A stretch of DNA of 37,964 nucleotides from Actinomycetota bacterium. GTDB taxonomy: Bacteria > Bacillota > Desulfotomaculia > Desulfotomaculales > Desulfocucumaceae. Where the stretch lies: contig JAMCVT010000165.1 of the NCBI GenBank assembly GCA_023475565.1, forward strand, positions 1 through 37,964, in the 5' to 3' direction. The position numbers and the translations under genes were made by a program. Numbering within the stretch: position 1 is the stretch's first letter; every line of letters starts with the position of its first letter. Shown here piece after piece: positions 1 to 8,900 of the stretch. The notes under the pieces were generated by a model. That model ran no database searches. It was given only the letters and a program-made list of their open reading frames with translations, and was not told where the DNA came from.

Positions 1-54
1 AATGCGGTCAGAATGATAAAAATAACCACTTTTATTCTTTTCATCAGCATAGCC

Positions 55-89
55 CCCGGCAAAAATATTTTGTGTTTATTTTTGCCGGG
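55..89. repeat. Perfect 13-bp inverted repeat
   Basis: The arms at 55-67 and 77-89 are perfectly complementary around a 9-base loop. The stem has a GC-rich base and an A/T-rich upper half. No T-run follows it on either strand, so it is not a standard intrinsic terminator. It could be a protein binding site or a remnant of a mobile sequence. Confidence 0.6.
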
Positions 90-406
90 AGACATAATAT
101 TATTCAGCAGGGACGGAGCGGCGCTGAATGCGCCATGTCAGGCTCCAGTCCGGCTTTACCGGCGCCATTTATTTCTGAACCACTTTCTTCCGGTAATATA
201 GGGCTTTTCGGATATGGCATAAAAAGGGGCCCCCACAGGCAGAAACCGCACCACCAGGTTACTGCCAATAATTACACCGTACCGCCCTTCCCGTTATTAC
301 CAATGAGCAGGTATCCGGGGGTTATCGAGAGGACACAAATATCAAGAGGGCCAGGCGCCCGAACCTGTCTCGCCACACCCCGTTCACCTACCGCTGCTAA
401 ACCTGT
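90..406. other. Stretch without a convincing gene
   Basis: I see no ORF here with a plausible start, ribosome binding site and protein-like composition. A 44-codon open stretch on the minus strand reads like protein but has no start codon and is closed on both sides. No tRNA or recognisable structured RNA was seen. The B. subtilis genes that follow yabO (yabP, yabQ, divIC) are not visible. Confidence 0.4.
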
Positions 407-580
407 TTAAGGCCCTCTGGCCCCGGTATTAATTCGTCTTGGCCTGCCCCGGGGACGGGTTCGGCCCTTATCATCCCCCAGCAGCCCGGCATTCCTCTTC
501 CCCGGACTAACCTCCAGGGGATCTCCTCCACAAAATGCATTCTTTATTTCCACAATGTGCTTCTGAAGCAGCACCATCAT
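407..580 (-). CDS. Possible small basic protein (57 aa), uncertain
   Basis: This short minus-strand frame starts at an ATG (578-580) that directly follows another ATG. A purine-rich GAGGTGAGAGG stretch lies just upstream, though very close to the start. The product would be rich in Gly, Arg and Pro near its C-terminus, including a GRPRR stretch. I do not recognise a family. It lies downstream of the rqcP terminator, so it would need its own promoter. It may be chance, since the surrounding 770 bases look non-coding. Confidence 0.2.
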   Translation of the reverse strand: MMVLLQKHIVEIKNAFCGGDPLEVSPGKRNAGLLGDDKGRTRPRGRPRRINTGARGP

Positions 581-712
581 TGCCTCTCACCTCATTTCCA
601 TATATTGCTAATTATATCATCTATTGGCAAATACCATTTCAGCCCATATAAAGCCTGCTTTTAAATCTATATCCGCTAGGCTGTCTCTTCTGCGCCTTTT
701 CACCTTATTGCT

Positions 713-741
713 AATAAAAATGAGGCCTTACGGCCTCATAA
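713..741 (-). terminator. Intrinsic terminator after rqcP
   Basis: The hairpin ATGAGGCC-GTAA-GGCCTCAT, read on the minus strand, is followed by TTTTTATT. It lies about 30 bases past the rqcP stop and closes the minus-strand cluster here. Confidence 0.85.
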
Positions 742-772
742 TACTGTCAAAAGACTATTAGACACCAATCCT

Positions 773-1015
773 CTACTCCAGCAGCCTGTATAATTCTGAA
801 GCATCCCTGGCGGCCACATTGTCTCTGACATCCAGTATCTCAAACCTGATCACCCTGTCACCCAGGGTAATCTCCACCATATCACCCGGTTTTACTTCAA
901 GTCCGGCCTTGGCCGCCCGCCCGTTCACCTTTGCCTGCCCCTGATCGCAGACTTCCTTGGATACCGTCCGGCGCTTAATGACCCTGGCCACCTTTAAGAA
1001 TTTATCAAGTCTCAT
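773..1015 (-). CDS. rqcP: RqcP/YabO, S4-domain ribosome quality control protein
   Basis: The 80-aa product is a stand-alone S4 RNA-binding domain. It opens with MRLDKFLKVARVIKRRT, followed by the KEVCDQGQAKVNG and VKPGD motifs typical of the Hsp15/YabO family. RqcP binds 50S subunits with a stalled peptidyl-tRNA and helps RqcH add alanine tails during ribosome rescue (family knowledge). Its length fits B. subtilis YabO (about 86 aa). It is the last gene of the minus-strand cluster, with a terminator directly behind it. A hairpin between it and the HU gene suggests a separate promoter in the gap. The position next to yabN matches the B. subtilis order. Confidence 0.93.
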   Translation of the reverse strand: MRLDKFLKVARVIKRRTVSKEVCDQGQAKVNGRAAKAGLEVKPGDMVEITLGDRVIRFEILDVRDNVAARDASELYRLLE

Positions 1016-1047
1016 TTAAGGTGCCTCTTTCCGCATTAGTTTACATA

Positions 1048-1082
1048 ATAAAAATAAAATCCACACTTGAGCGTGGATTTTG
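1048..1082 (-). terminator. Terminator after the HU gene
   Basis: On the minus strand an AAAATCCAC-GCTCAA-GTGTGGATTTT type stem is followed by a T-rich run (TATTTTTATTATG). It lies about 60 bases past the HU stop and 33 bases before the rqcP start. Confidence 0.75.
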
Positions 1083-1143
1083 TGAAGCCTAACAACATTA
1101 AAAAAATTAAAACTAATCAAAAATAAATTTGCGATAAGTCTTT

Positions 1144-1416
1144 CTAGCCAACGCTTTCGCGCAAAGCTTTGCCGGCTTTGAACACGGGAACCTTTGCTGC
1201 GGCAATGTTAATTTCCTGACCGGTCTGCGGGTTGCGGCCCTTACGCGCTGCTCTCTGCCTGATTTCGAAGGTGCCAAATCCAACCAGTTGCACCTTTTCC
1301 CCACTGGAAAGAGCCTCTTCAATGCTGGCCAGTACTGCAGATACAGCTTTTTCGGCATCCTTTTTGGTGAAGTCGGTCTTTTCTGCAACTTTTGAGACTA
1401 GATCAGCCTTGTTCAT
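1144..1416 (-). CDS. hup: HU family DNA-binding protein
   Basis: The product is 90 aa, the standard length of HU (HBsu). It begins [20 protein letters not shown] and carries the conserved [21 protein letters not shown] arm region that wraps the DNA minor groove. It acts as a dimeric nucleoid protein that bends and compacts DNA. The ATG is preceded by a good ribosome binding site (AAGGGAGGG, read on the minus strand). A hairpin terminator follows the gene. It is in the normal place between yabN/mazG and yabO found in many Clostridia. Nothing is truncated or unusual. Confidence 0.97.
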   Translation of the reverse strand: MNKADLVSKVAEKTDFTKKDAEKAVSAVLASIEEALSSGEKVQLVGFGTFEIRQRAARKGRNPQTGQEINIAAAKVPVFKAGKALRESVG

Positions 1417-1509
1417 AAATACCCTCCCTTAAATTTTAACCTGTTGATGGAGTTACTATTCGCTATTTTTCTCTTATTTCCTCCCTGCAAGAAAATAATT
1501 CCTGTATTT

Positions 1510-2988
1510 TTATACTTTTTTCTGCTTTTTTACCTCTTCCCACCAGTTGTCCATTTGCTCCAGACTGCACTGATTCACCTCCAGCCCTGATTCCGCGGCC
1601 TTTTCTTCAATATATCCAAACCTTTGCATAAATTTGCTTATGGTTCGGTTCAGGGCTATTTCAGCGTCAATATTGAGAAGCCGGGAAAGGTTTAATACAG
1701 AAAAAAGAACATCCCCCAACTCGTCTTCCATCTGTGATCCGCTTCCACTTTTAACAGCCTCCCTTATCTCGGAAAGTTCCTCATATAATTTTTCCAGGGC
1801 CCCCTCATAGCTTGGCCAGTCAAAGCCTACTCTGGCTGCCCTCGCCTGTATTTTCTGAGCTCTTATCAGGGAAGGCAGCGACCCGGGAAGGCCCTCCATA
1901 ATACTTCTCGGAGCATCCTCACCTTTTTCCTTTTTCTTTATGGCCTCCCAGTTTTCAAGAACCTCCCGGCTGTTTTCCACTTTGACACTGCCAAATACAT
2001 GGGGATGACGCCTGACCATTTTTTCAGTGATGGCCCCGATCACGTCATTTATGCCGAAATGCCCGCCCTCCCCGGCTATCTGGGAGTGGAAAACAATCTG
2101 TAATAATAAGTCTCCCAATTCTTCACATATATTATACATATCCTGCCTGTCAAGGGCATCTATAACTTCATAAGCCTCTTCCAAAAGGTACGGGCGCAGA
2201 GAAAGGTGGTCCTGCTCCCTGTCCCAGGGGCACCCGCCTTCTCCCCTTAAACGGCTCAGCACCTCCACCAGCGGGTCCAGGGGGAATCTGCACCCGGTAA
2301 GGAGGGCCTCCCTACCCAGGGGTGGAAGGTATACGCTGGTAAGATGATTCACCCTGCTTATCCTGTCCAGTTCATAAAGAGGGCAGTTTTCAACGCTTTC
2401 CTCACCGGGAACGCCCGCGGCGGTAACAATGGTCACCGGGTGATCATCCGGGTATATATCCATCAAGGAAAGCTTGATATCAGATAAAACCAGGCGGCTG
2501 TATGCCTGGGTAATAACAGTTCCCACCGCCGGGTCAGGGTTCTGCTCCCCCAGCCTCAGCCCGTCAATTACATGCAGGCCCCGGGACGGGTTTATCTCCA
2601 GCACGGCATAAAGAGCATCAAGAAAGCTCATCCCGGGAACCAGGCCAACCTCCAGCCCTTCCCCCCGGGCGGCCTCCATTATAAGCTCAACTGATTCCTC
2701 GGCCACCATGGGATGTCCCGGAACAGCGTAAACCACATCACTTTTTCGGCCAAGCGCCATAACCTCTCCGGCAATGCGCCGGTATACCTCCTGAAAATCA
2801 CCGGCCTCCCGGTATATGTAATCAAAAGTCTCAAAGTTTATTTCCTTTTGGGCCAGCCATTCCACCACCGGGTGAATACCGGTGCGAAGCCTTATACAGC
2901 GGCTCTTTCCCAGTATCTTCAGCACAGCCGCAGAAAGCATTCCCGGATCCCCGGGCCCCAGCCCCACAACAGTTATTTTCCCGCCCAA
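1510..2988 (-). CDS. mazG: YabN-type fusion: tetrapyrrole methylase domain + MazG pyrophosphohydrolase
   Basis: The 492-aa protein has two parts. Residues 1 to about 220 form a SAM-dependent tetrapyrrole (corrin/porphyrin) methylase-like domain with a VVGLGPGDPG start. From about 240 onward it is MazG, with GGCPWDREQDH, the metal-binding EEAYEVID...EELGDLLLQIVFH motif, and a second MazG-like half (ELGDVLFSVLNLSRLL). MazG hydrolyses NTPs to NMP and PPi, a house-cleaning role; the function of the methylase half is unknown. The start is a TTG, 7 bases after GGAGG. The same fusion stands in the same gene order in B. subtilis (yabN). Confidence 0.95.
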   Translation of the reverse strand: MGGKITVVGLGPGDPGMLSAAVLKILGKSRCIRLRTGIHPVVEWLAQKEINFETFDYIYREAGDFQEVYRRIAGEVMALGRKSDVVYAVPGHPMVAEESVELIMEAARGEGLEVGLVPGMSFLDALYAVLEINPSRGLHVIDGLRLGEQNPDPAVGTVITQAYSRLVLSDIKLSLMDIYPDDHPVTIVTAAGVPGEESVENCPLYELDRISRVNHLTSVYLPPLGREALLTGCRFPLDPLVEVLSRLRGEGGCPWDREQDHLSLRPYLLEEAYEVIDALDRQDMYNICEELGDLLLQIVFHSQIAGEGGHFGINDVIGAITEKMVRRHPHVFGSVKVENSREVLENWEAIKKKEKGEDAPRSIMEGLPGSLPSLIRAQKIQARAARVGFDWPSYEGALEKLYEELSEIREAVKSGSGSQMEDELGDVLFSVLNLSRLLNIDAEIALNRTISKFMQRFGYIEEKAAESGLEVNQCSLEQMDNWWEEVKKQKKV

Positions 2989-3157
2989 CGGTAAACCTCC
3001 ATGTTATATCTTTGCCACTTAAAAAACAAAAAAACGCTGCCCTGGCTGCCTTTTGCCGCCTGCAGCCACATTGCCCCGTTTATTATAACATAAAGAACCT
3101 CATTTTAAACATTTTTCCAGCACAGCATAAATACGCTTATAAAGGTAATACTCTCAA

Positions 3158-3194
3158 TCAAAAAGGAGGCCCCTCTATAGGGGCCCTCCTTTTA
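3158..3194 (-). terminator. Terminator after spoVT
   Basis: A long GC-rich stem (AAAGGAGGGCCCC-TATA-GAGGGGCCTCCTTT, with one internal mismatch) is followed by TTTTTGATT on the minus strand. It begins 5 bases past the spoVT stop. Confidence 0.9.
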
Positions 3195-3198
3195 TACT

Positions 3199-3759
3199 CT
3201 ATTGCTCCATTTGCTTGGCCAAAAACCCGGCCGCTGTTTCGGCCAGCTTCAGCTCCATTTCTCCCATTTTCACATCAGTTTCCCTGGACGCCAGTATAAC
3301 AGCCCCTATAGGGTCGCCCTCGGCAATTATGGGAGCTATTACCTCGGCGGAATACTTACAGTCACCGTCCTCAATAATAATTCCCTCCTTACCCTGAGAG
3401 TCTTTTCCCGGGTTGTTGAGCACTATGGCCTTTCTATCATCCATTACCTTTTCGATAGCAGGGCCTATGGCCTTGTTGATAAACTCTTTTTTGGGCGCCC
3501 CGGCAACTGCTATTATTGTATCTCGGTCCGCAATGCAGGCGATGTGCCCCAGCGCTTCATGCAGAGAATCGGCATATTCCTTGGCAAAATCACCTAACTC
3601 TCCAATAGGGGAGTATTTTTTCAGGATTACCTCGCCTTCTCTGTCTACGAAGATTTCCAGAGGGTCTCCTTCACGTATACGTAAAGTTCTTCTTATTTCC
3701 TTCGGGATAACAACTCTACCCAAATCGTCAATACGGCGAACAATACCGGTTGCCTTCAT
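3199..3759 (-). CDS. spoVT: Stage V sporulation transcription factor SpoVT
   Basis: The 186-aa protein has an N-terminal AbrB-type swapped-hairpin DNA-binding domain (about residues 1-50, MKATGIVRRIDDLGRVVIPKE) and a C-terminal GAF-like domain (about 55-180). In Bacillus it works in the forespore, tuning sigma-G genes and spore germination properties. The length matches the family (about 178 aa). A near-consensus sigma-G promoter lies 56-86 bases upstream of the ATG, consistent with forespore expression. The ribosome binding site is GGAGGGAAGGG before ATG. It sits between yabN and the parvulin gene and is monocistronic, with its own promoter and terminator. Confidence 0.97.
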   Translation of the reverse strand: MKATGIVRRIDDLGRVVIPKEIRRTLRIREGDPLEIFVDREGEVILKKYSPIGELGDFAKEYADSLHEALGHIACIADRDTIIAVAGAPKKEFINKAIGPAIEKVMDDRKAIVLNNPGKDSQGKEGIIIEDGDCKYSAEVIAPIIAEGDPIGAVILASRETDVKMGEMELKLAETAAGFLAKQMEQ

Positions 3760-3814
3760 CTATTCACCCTTCCCTCCTTTATCTGCATAAACTTCGCGAA
3801 TTAACTTTCACAGA

Positions 3815-3845
3815 TAGTATATAACAGGAGAAAAGGAATTATTCA
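3815..3845 (-). promoter_or_regulatory. Sigma-G type promoter of spoVT
   Basis: On the minus strand TGAATA (3840-3845) is followed after 18 bases by TATACTA (3815-3821). The sigma-G consensus is TGAATA, 17-18 bases, CATACTA. It has one mismatch and the right target gene. Confidence 0.75.
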
Positions 3846-3885
3846 TTTTTTACCAATGAGCTTTATTTTTTTTCAATATTCGTGG

Positions 3886-4902
3886 TTATTCCTTTTTACC
3901 GTCTTTACTCTCTACATCCCCGGGCTTTTTATCCTCCGGCTGGGCCAGATTGTTAACTATATCAGCCTTTTTCCTGGCTTCTTCTACAAAATTGCTTACT
4001 TTCTCCTGCCTGGCATCATTGGTGAGCTTGTCCACCAGCCCGGCCTTTACCTCGTCAAAGGATTTTTGCTTTTCAGGATTTACTTTTTCCATTTTAATAA
4101 TATGGTAGCCGTAGGTGGTTTTAACCGGCTCCCTGGTGAACTCACCCGGCTTTAAGGCTTTTGCCGCCTGCTCAAACTCAGGGACGGCCTCCCCCGGGCT
4201 GAATACAAAAAGTCCCCCCTGTGATGCGGTGCCCGGATCTTCCGATTTTTGCCCGGCCAGCTCGGAAAAGTCCTTGCCCTGCTTAAGCTGCTCCAGAACG
4301 GCCTGTATTTTTGTCCTGGCCTCAAGGTCGGCTTTATTCTTATCACTCTGGTCTTCCGGGATCAAGGCCAGTATATGCCGGACCTGGTAGCTTACCGGAG
4401 TTACAAACTCGCTTTTGTTTTTGTCGTAATACTCTTTGGCCTGTTCCCCGGTGGCCGGTTTCACATCCTCCAGCAGCTTGTCCTGCAGGCCGGAAATAAT
4501 AAGATCCTTTTCAATCATGCTGCGAAGCCTTGTTTCGGAAATATTGTTATCTTTTAGAAAACTGTTGAACTTTTCTTCAGTCATCTGCTCTTTATACTGG
4601 GCAATTTCCTTGTCGATATCCCCGGAGGCCAACTTAATGCCCATTTTTTTGGCTTCCTGCAGCAAAAGGGTCTGGGTAATAAGCTGCTCCAAGGTCATGG
4701 AATTAATGGTGTTGGCATCCAGGTCCAATCCCTGAGATTTATAGTATTGTTTCATCTCTCCAGCCATTTGATCGAGCTGCTGCTGGGTTATACTTTCCCC
4801 GTTGACAGTGGCCACAGCTTTACCCTTGCCGCAGCCGGCAGCCGCCAGCACCATGCTTAGAACAAGCATTACTATCAAAATTCTGCCTATAAATTTATAC
4901 AA
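3886..4902 (-). CDS. PrsA/SurA-like peptidyl-prolyl isomerase lipoprotein
   Basis: The 338-aa extracytoplasmic foldase starts at a TTG 7 bases after GGGAGGG. This choice gives a clean lipoprotein signal: positively charged start, hydrophobic core, and an AAAGC lipobox with the lipidated Cys near residue 24. A SurA-type N-terminal chaperone region (about 30-175) precedes a parvulin PPIC domain (about 175-285, VRHILAL...FSELAG...GGLFVFSPGE...GYHIIK). The C-terminal tail is charged and Lys-rich. It would be anchored outside the membrane and assist folding of secreted proteins. A longer frame starting at 4956 has no ribosome binding site. It lies 100 bases downstream of mfd. Confidence 0.9.
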   Translation of the reverse strand: MYKFIGRILIVMLVLSMVLAAAGCGKGKAVATVNGESITQQQLDQMAGEMKQYYKSQGLDLDANTINSMTLEQLITQTLLLQEAKKMGIKLASGDIDKEIAQYKEQMTEEKFNSFLKDNNISETRLRSMIEKDLIISGLQDKLLEDVKPATGEQAKEYYDKNKSEFVTPVSYQVRHILALIPEDQSDKNKADLEARTKIQAVLEQLKQGKDFSELAGQKSEDPGTASQGGLFVFSPGEAVPEFEQAAKALKPGEFTREPVKTTYGYHIIKMEKVNPEKQKSFDEVKAGLVDKLTNDARQEKVSNFVEEARKKADIVNNLAQPEDKKPGDVESKDGKKE

Positions 4903-5001
4903 ACTCCATCCCTCCCATATAAGGAAGATTATAATCCTCCCACTATAAAACCGCAATAAAAAAGGTCAGGGTGTTTTGACGATTTTTGATGCCTTTGGCA
5001 A

Positions 5002-8000
5002 TTAAGCCAGCTCCTTTATAAAGTCCTCCAGCTCTTCCAGGTAATACTCCGGGTTATTCTCTCCGGGAGATCTCAGCCTTATTTCAAAATCCTCTCCCTG
5101 GGTGGAAAATTTCACCCTGTTCCTGTATTCCTGGCCTATTTTAACCAGCTTATCCCCGGTGAGAGGGTGGCCCGGGGCAAACTGCAGCCTGTAAAAACCG
5201 GGCTGACCGGCTATATTCCTTATCCTTATTTTTCCTGCCAGGGTCTTTATCCTGGCCACCCTCAAAAGCATCTGCACCGGCAGGGGCATGTCACCAAAGC
5301 GGTCCACCATTTCCTCGGCCAGGTCATCCAAGGATACCTCCTCCCTGAAGCCGGCCATCCTTCGGTATATCTCCACCTTCTGGTTGGAATCGGGAACATA
5401 GGTGTCTGGAATAAAGGCCTCCACCGGCAGCTCCACCGAGGTATCCACCGGGCCTGCCTGATCTTCTCCCCGGGCCTCCCTTACCGCCTCTTCCAGCAGG
5501 CGGCAGTACATGTCAAATCCCACCGCGTCTATGTGCCCGTGCTGCTCGGCCCCCAGAAGATTTCCGGCGCCCCTTATTTCCAGGTCCCTCATGGCAATTT
5601 TGTAGCCGGAGCCAAAGGCGGTAAACTCTCTTATGGCAGCCAGTCTTTTTTCAGCCACCTCGTTCATCACCCGGTCCCGCCTGTAAGTAAAATAGGCGTA
5701 GGCAATCCTGTTGGACCGGCCTACCCTCCCCCGCAGCTGGTACAGCTGGGAAAGACCCATATTATTGGCATCCTTAACAATAAGTGTATTTACATTGGGG
5801 ATATCCAGCCCGCTTTCAATAATGGTGGTGCAGACCAATACATCACAGGCCCCGTCCATAAAGTCGATCATTATCTGTTCCAGGTCGTCTTCCTTTAGCT
5901 GCCCGTGGGCCACCGCCAGCCTTGCCTCGGGGATCAGTCCCTGCAGCCATCCGGCGATGTTATCCAGGTCTATAATCCTGTTATGGACAAAAAACACCTG
6001 GCCGCCCCTGCTCATTTCCCTGTAGATGGCCTCCCTGATCATGGAGGGGTCTTCTTCCAAAACGTAGGTCTGCACGGGAAAACGATTTTCCGGAGGGGTC
6101 TCCAGAATACTGGTGTCCCGCACCCCCACCATAGACATGTGCAGAGTGCGAGGGATAGGTGTGGCCGTAAGGGTGAGGACATCCACATTTGTTTTTAGCA
6201 TCTTGAGGCGCTCCTTGTGGGTCACCCCGAACCGCTGCTCCTCGTCCACCACCAGAAGGCCGAGATTTTTAAAGGCCACATCCTCCTGAACCATCCGGTG
6301 GGTTCCTATAATTATGTCCAGCTTGCCCAGGGCAAGGTCATGCAGTATTTTTTTCTGCTCCCGGGGGGTCCGGAAGCGGCTCAGCATTTCAATGCCTATG
6401 GGGTAGGGAGCGAACCTTTCCCGGAAGGTGTTGAAATGCTGCTGGGCCAATATGGTGGTAGGCACCAGTACCGCTACCTGCCTGCCGTCCATGACTGCCT
6501 TAAAGGCTGCCCTTAAGGCCACCTCTGTTTTTCCATAGCCCACATCCCCGCACAAAAGGCGGTCCATGGGCCTGTTCCTCTCCATGTCCCTTTTAACCTC
6601 TTCTGCGGCACGAAGCTGGTCCGGGGTTTCCTCGTAGGGGAAGGAGGCTTCAAATTCCTTCTGCCAAACGGTATCCGGGCTGAACGCATAGCCCGGAGCG
6701 CTTTCCCGGGCGGCGTACAGGATCAGCAGCTCCTGGGCCATTTCCTTGACGGCCTCCCGGACCCTTCCCTTGACCCGGTTCCACTCAGCCCCTCCCAGCC
6801 TGGAAAGCTTCGGTGACTCGGCCTCCCCTCCCAGGTACTTCTGTATAAGCCCCACCTGGTCCGTGGGAACATATAGTTTATCCTCCCCGGCATACCTTAT
6901 GGCCAGGTAATCTTTCTGCAGTCCCCCGATATCAAGTTTTTCTATGCCGGTGTAACGTCCTATGCCGTGGTTAATATGAACCACGTAATCACCGGCTTTC
7001 AGGTCGGTAAAGGGCTCCATGCGGCTGCCGGACCGCTCCCTGGCCCTGGTCCTTTTCTGCCTCCCGAATAATTCGGCCCCTGTCAGCACGGCCAGCCGGC
7101 CCGTGGGCAGCTCAAAACCTCCTGAAAGCCTGTCACCGGTAATTACCACATTTCCGTGGGCAATGCTTTCCAGTTTATCAGCCCGGTAGGCATCTATTTT
7201 GGCATCTTTCATTACCTTCAGTATCTGCCCGGCCTGGTCGGCGCTGCCCGCCAGTATGGCCACAGCGTAGCCGGCCCGCTTCCAGTTGGCCACCTCGTCG
7301 GTGACTATGTCCATTCTGCCAAGGAAGGCATGCATTGCTTTGGCCGGAAAGGTTACCAGGTTACCCGGAGTGATGTTCTGCGGCTGCCGGGGCAGGAAGG
7401 AAACATATACCGCCAGCAGCCTGCTGAGAGCTTTCAGGACGTCCTCCCACTGAACATACCCGTTATACTGCCCGGGCAGCAGCTTCCCATCGGCCAGCAG
7501 GCCGGTGTAGGTTTCGGCTCTTTCTTTGTGAATTACACCGTCCAGCTCTTTTAGCCGCTGGGGCTCATCCACCAGAACCAGGGCATCGGGCGGAAAATAG
7601 CCGGCTATGCTCACCGGGTCGGGGTAAAAATAAGGAAGAAACTGCTCCATACCGGGGAAATATATTCCTTCCCCTATTCTTTCCAGAGTTTCCTCCCGCA
7701 GGGCGGCAAGGTTTCGCCCGGCCCCGGGACTTCCGGTCCTGGCCAGCCTTTTAGCCTGGACCCTGTACTCACTTTCTATTATTGCCAGGGAGGCCCGTCT
7801 TGTTTTTTGGTCCACAACCAGTTCCGCAGCCGGCCATATGGTTACCGAGGGCAGTTTTTCCACCGATCTCTGGGTGTCCACGTCAAACAGCCTGACTGAA
7901 TCCACCTCGTCGTCAAAAAACTCCAGGCGCACAGGGTTGTCGAAGGTCATGGGGAAGATGTCCAGTATGCCGCCCCTGGCGCTGAACTGTCCCCTTCCCT

Positions 8001-8505
8001 CCACCAGGTCGCACCTTTCGTAGCCCATGTCCACCAGCTTTATTTTTAACCTGTTCAGATCCACTTGGTCACCCACGGAGAGCTTTATATTACTCGCATA
8101 AAATATCTCAGGAGGGGTAAGCCGCCGGATAAAGGCCTCCAAAGTGGTTACCACCACCACGGGGTCACGGCCTGCCAGGGCCTCCAGCACCTTGAGCCTG
8201 GCCACTGCGGCCTCCTTGCCGGCCGCCAGCACCTGGTACGGAAGGAGCTGCAGGGCCGGGAAATGGAGTATGGTTTTTCCGGGAAGAAGGGTGCTAAGGT
8301 CTTCGGTCATTATGGTGGCCTCATGTTCACCAGAAGTAAGCACCAGGGCCGGGCCTCCCGTATGATCAGCCAGGGCGGCGGCAATGCAGGCCTTTGGGGA
8401 TCCGGAGAGTCCAAAGACTATCTGCTGCCTTATCCTTTTGTCCAGCCCACGGCACAGGCTGGCAAACTCATTCATATTTTTTAGGGTCTCTAATAAACCA
8501 AACAA
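5002..8505 (-). CDS. mfd: Transcription-repair coupling factor Mfd
   Basis: This large SF2 translocase removes stalled RNA polymerase at lesions and recruits UvrA. Order: UvrB-like N-terminal domains, a CarD-like RNA polymerase interaction domain (KAGDYVVHINHGIGRYTG), helicase motifs (Walker A CGDVGYGKTE, DEEQRFG, TATPIPRTLHMS, QLRGRVGRSNR) and the C-terminal TRCF domain. I prefer the TTG at 8505: GGGAGAG lies 6 bases upstream, the N-terminus then resembles B. subtilis Mfd, and a TTGAGC-17-TATTTT promoter-like pair lies just before. This gives 1167 aa. A GTG at 8568 (1188 aa) is the alternative but lacks a ribosome binding site. A hairpin separates it from fin. Confidence 0.96.
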   Translation of the reverse strand: MFGLLETLKNMNEFASLCRGLDKRIRQQIVFGLSGSPKACIAAALADHTGGPALVLTSGEHEATIMTEDLSTLLPGKTILHFPALQLLPYQVLAAGKEAAVARLKVLEALAGRDPVVVVTTLEAFIRRLTPPEIFYASNIKLSVGDQVDLNRLKIKLVDMGYERCDLVEGRGQFSARGGILDIFPMTFDNPVRLEFFDDEVDSVRLFDVDTQRSVEKLPSVTIWPAAELVVDQKTRRASLAIIESEYRVQAKRLARTGSPGAGRNLAALREETLERIGEGIYFPGMEQFLPYFYPDPVSIAGYFPPDALVLVDEPQRLKELDGVIHKERAETYTGLLADGKLLPGQYNGYVQWEDVLKALSRLLAVYVSFLPRQPQNITPGNLVTFPAKAMHAFLGRMDIVTDEVANWKRAGYAVAILAGSADQAGQILKVMKDAKIDAYRADKLESIAHGNVVITGDRLSGGFELPTGRLAVLTGAELFGRQKRTRARERSGSRMEPFTDLKAGDYVVHINHGIGRYTGIEKLDIGGLQKDYLAIRYAGEDKLYVPTDQVGLIQKYLGGEAESPKLSRLGGAEWNRVKGRVREAVKEMAQELLILYAARESAPGYAFSPDTVWQKEFEASFPYEETPDQLRAAEEVKRDMERNRPMDRLLCGDVGYGKTEVALRAAFKAVMDGRQVAVLVPTTILAQQHFNTFRERFAPYPIGIEMLSRFRTPREQKKILHDLALGKLDIIIGTHRMVQEDVAFKNLGLLVVDEEQRFGVTHKERLKMLKTNVDVLTLTATPIPRTLHMSMVGVRDTSILETPPENRFPVQTYVLEEDPSMIREAIYREMSRGGQVFFVHNRIIDLDNIAGWLQGLIPEARLAVAHGQLKEDDLEQIMIDFMDGACDVLVCTTIIESGLDIPNVNTLIVKDANNMGLSQLYQLRGRVGRSNRIAYAYFTYRRDRVMNEVAEKRLAAIREFTAFGSGYKIAMRDLEIRGAGNLLGAEQHGHIDAVGFDMYCRLLEEAVREARGEDQAGPVDTSVELPVEAFIPDTYVPDSNQKVEIYRRMAGFREEVSLDDLAEEMVDRFGDMPLPVQMLLRVARIKTLAGKIRIRNIAGQPGFYRLQFAPGHPLTGDKLVKIGQEYRNRVKFSTQGEDFEIRLRSPGENNPEYYLEELEDFIKELA

Positions 8506-8574
8506 TGCTTTCTCTCCCATATAAATATCAAAATAATTCATACTGCCGGGAAGCTCAAATAAAGGCACGACGAA

Positions 8575-8605
8575 AAGAGCTTTAGCTTATAATACTAAAG
8601 CTCTT
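8575..8605 (-). terminator. Hairpin between fin and mfd
   Basis: An 11-bp perfect stem (AAGAGCTTTAG / CTAAAGCTCTT) with a 9-base loop is followed by TTTTCG on the minus strand. The T-run is short, so termination may be partial. Confidence 0.65.
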
Positions 8606-8620
8606 GAAGCACAGGCAGAT

Positions 8621-8842
8621 TCAGTGCAGAAGGTGACGGGCATGACAATTCCTTCCGGCATCCCCATACAGGGTCTCCCGGCAGCCGTCGCACAATGCTT
8701 CATAATAAAGGGCTTCCGTCCCGTCACCTGCCATAATTATATCCCCGGGTTCTTCCATCGTCAAGGTCCCGGGGTTTACCGGCATCTTTTGCGCCAGACC
8801 CATTATTTCCTCACAGCAGCCGCAAACAATATATACCTTCAG
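8621..8842 (-). CDS. fin: Fin (YabK), anti-sigma-F factor; non-standard start
   Basis: The frame encodes a 73-aa zinc-ribbon protein with CGCC near the N-terminus and CDGC near residue 57, the two Cys pairs of Fin. Fin binds core RNA polymerase and helps the switch from sigma-F to sigma-G in the forespore (family knowledge). Its place between mfd and pth matches B. subtilis yabK. The first ATG (8803) would lose the first Cys pair, so translation should begin upstream. The only candidate is a CTG at 8840-8842, 14 bases after AAGGAG and just after an in-frame stop. This is either a rare CTG start, a sequencing error, or real loss of the N-terminus. Confidence 0.75.
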   Translation of the reverse strand: MKVYIVCGCCEEIMGLAQKMPVNPGTLTMEEPGDIIMAGDGTEALYYEALCDGCRETLYGDAGRNCHARHLLH

Positions 8843-8900
8843 ATTTCAAACCCACTCTCCTTATATTGCCCTTTAATATACTTATTCGAAAGGATAAGAC

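Noticed and set aside
1113-1388. 91-aa minus-strand ORF overlapping the HU gene
   Set aside because: It is a frame-shifted shadow of HU, which is complete and of normal length.
5167-5898. 243-aa plus-strand ORF
   Set aside because: It is antisense to mfd, whose helicase motifs are clear in the other strand.
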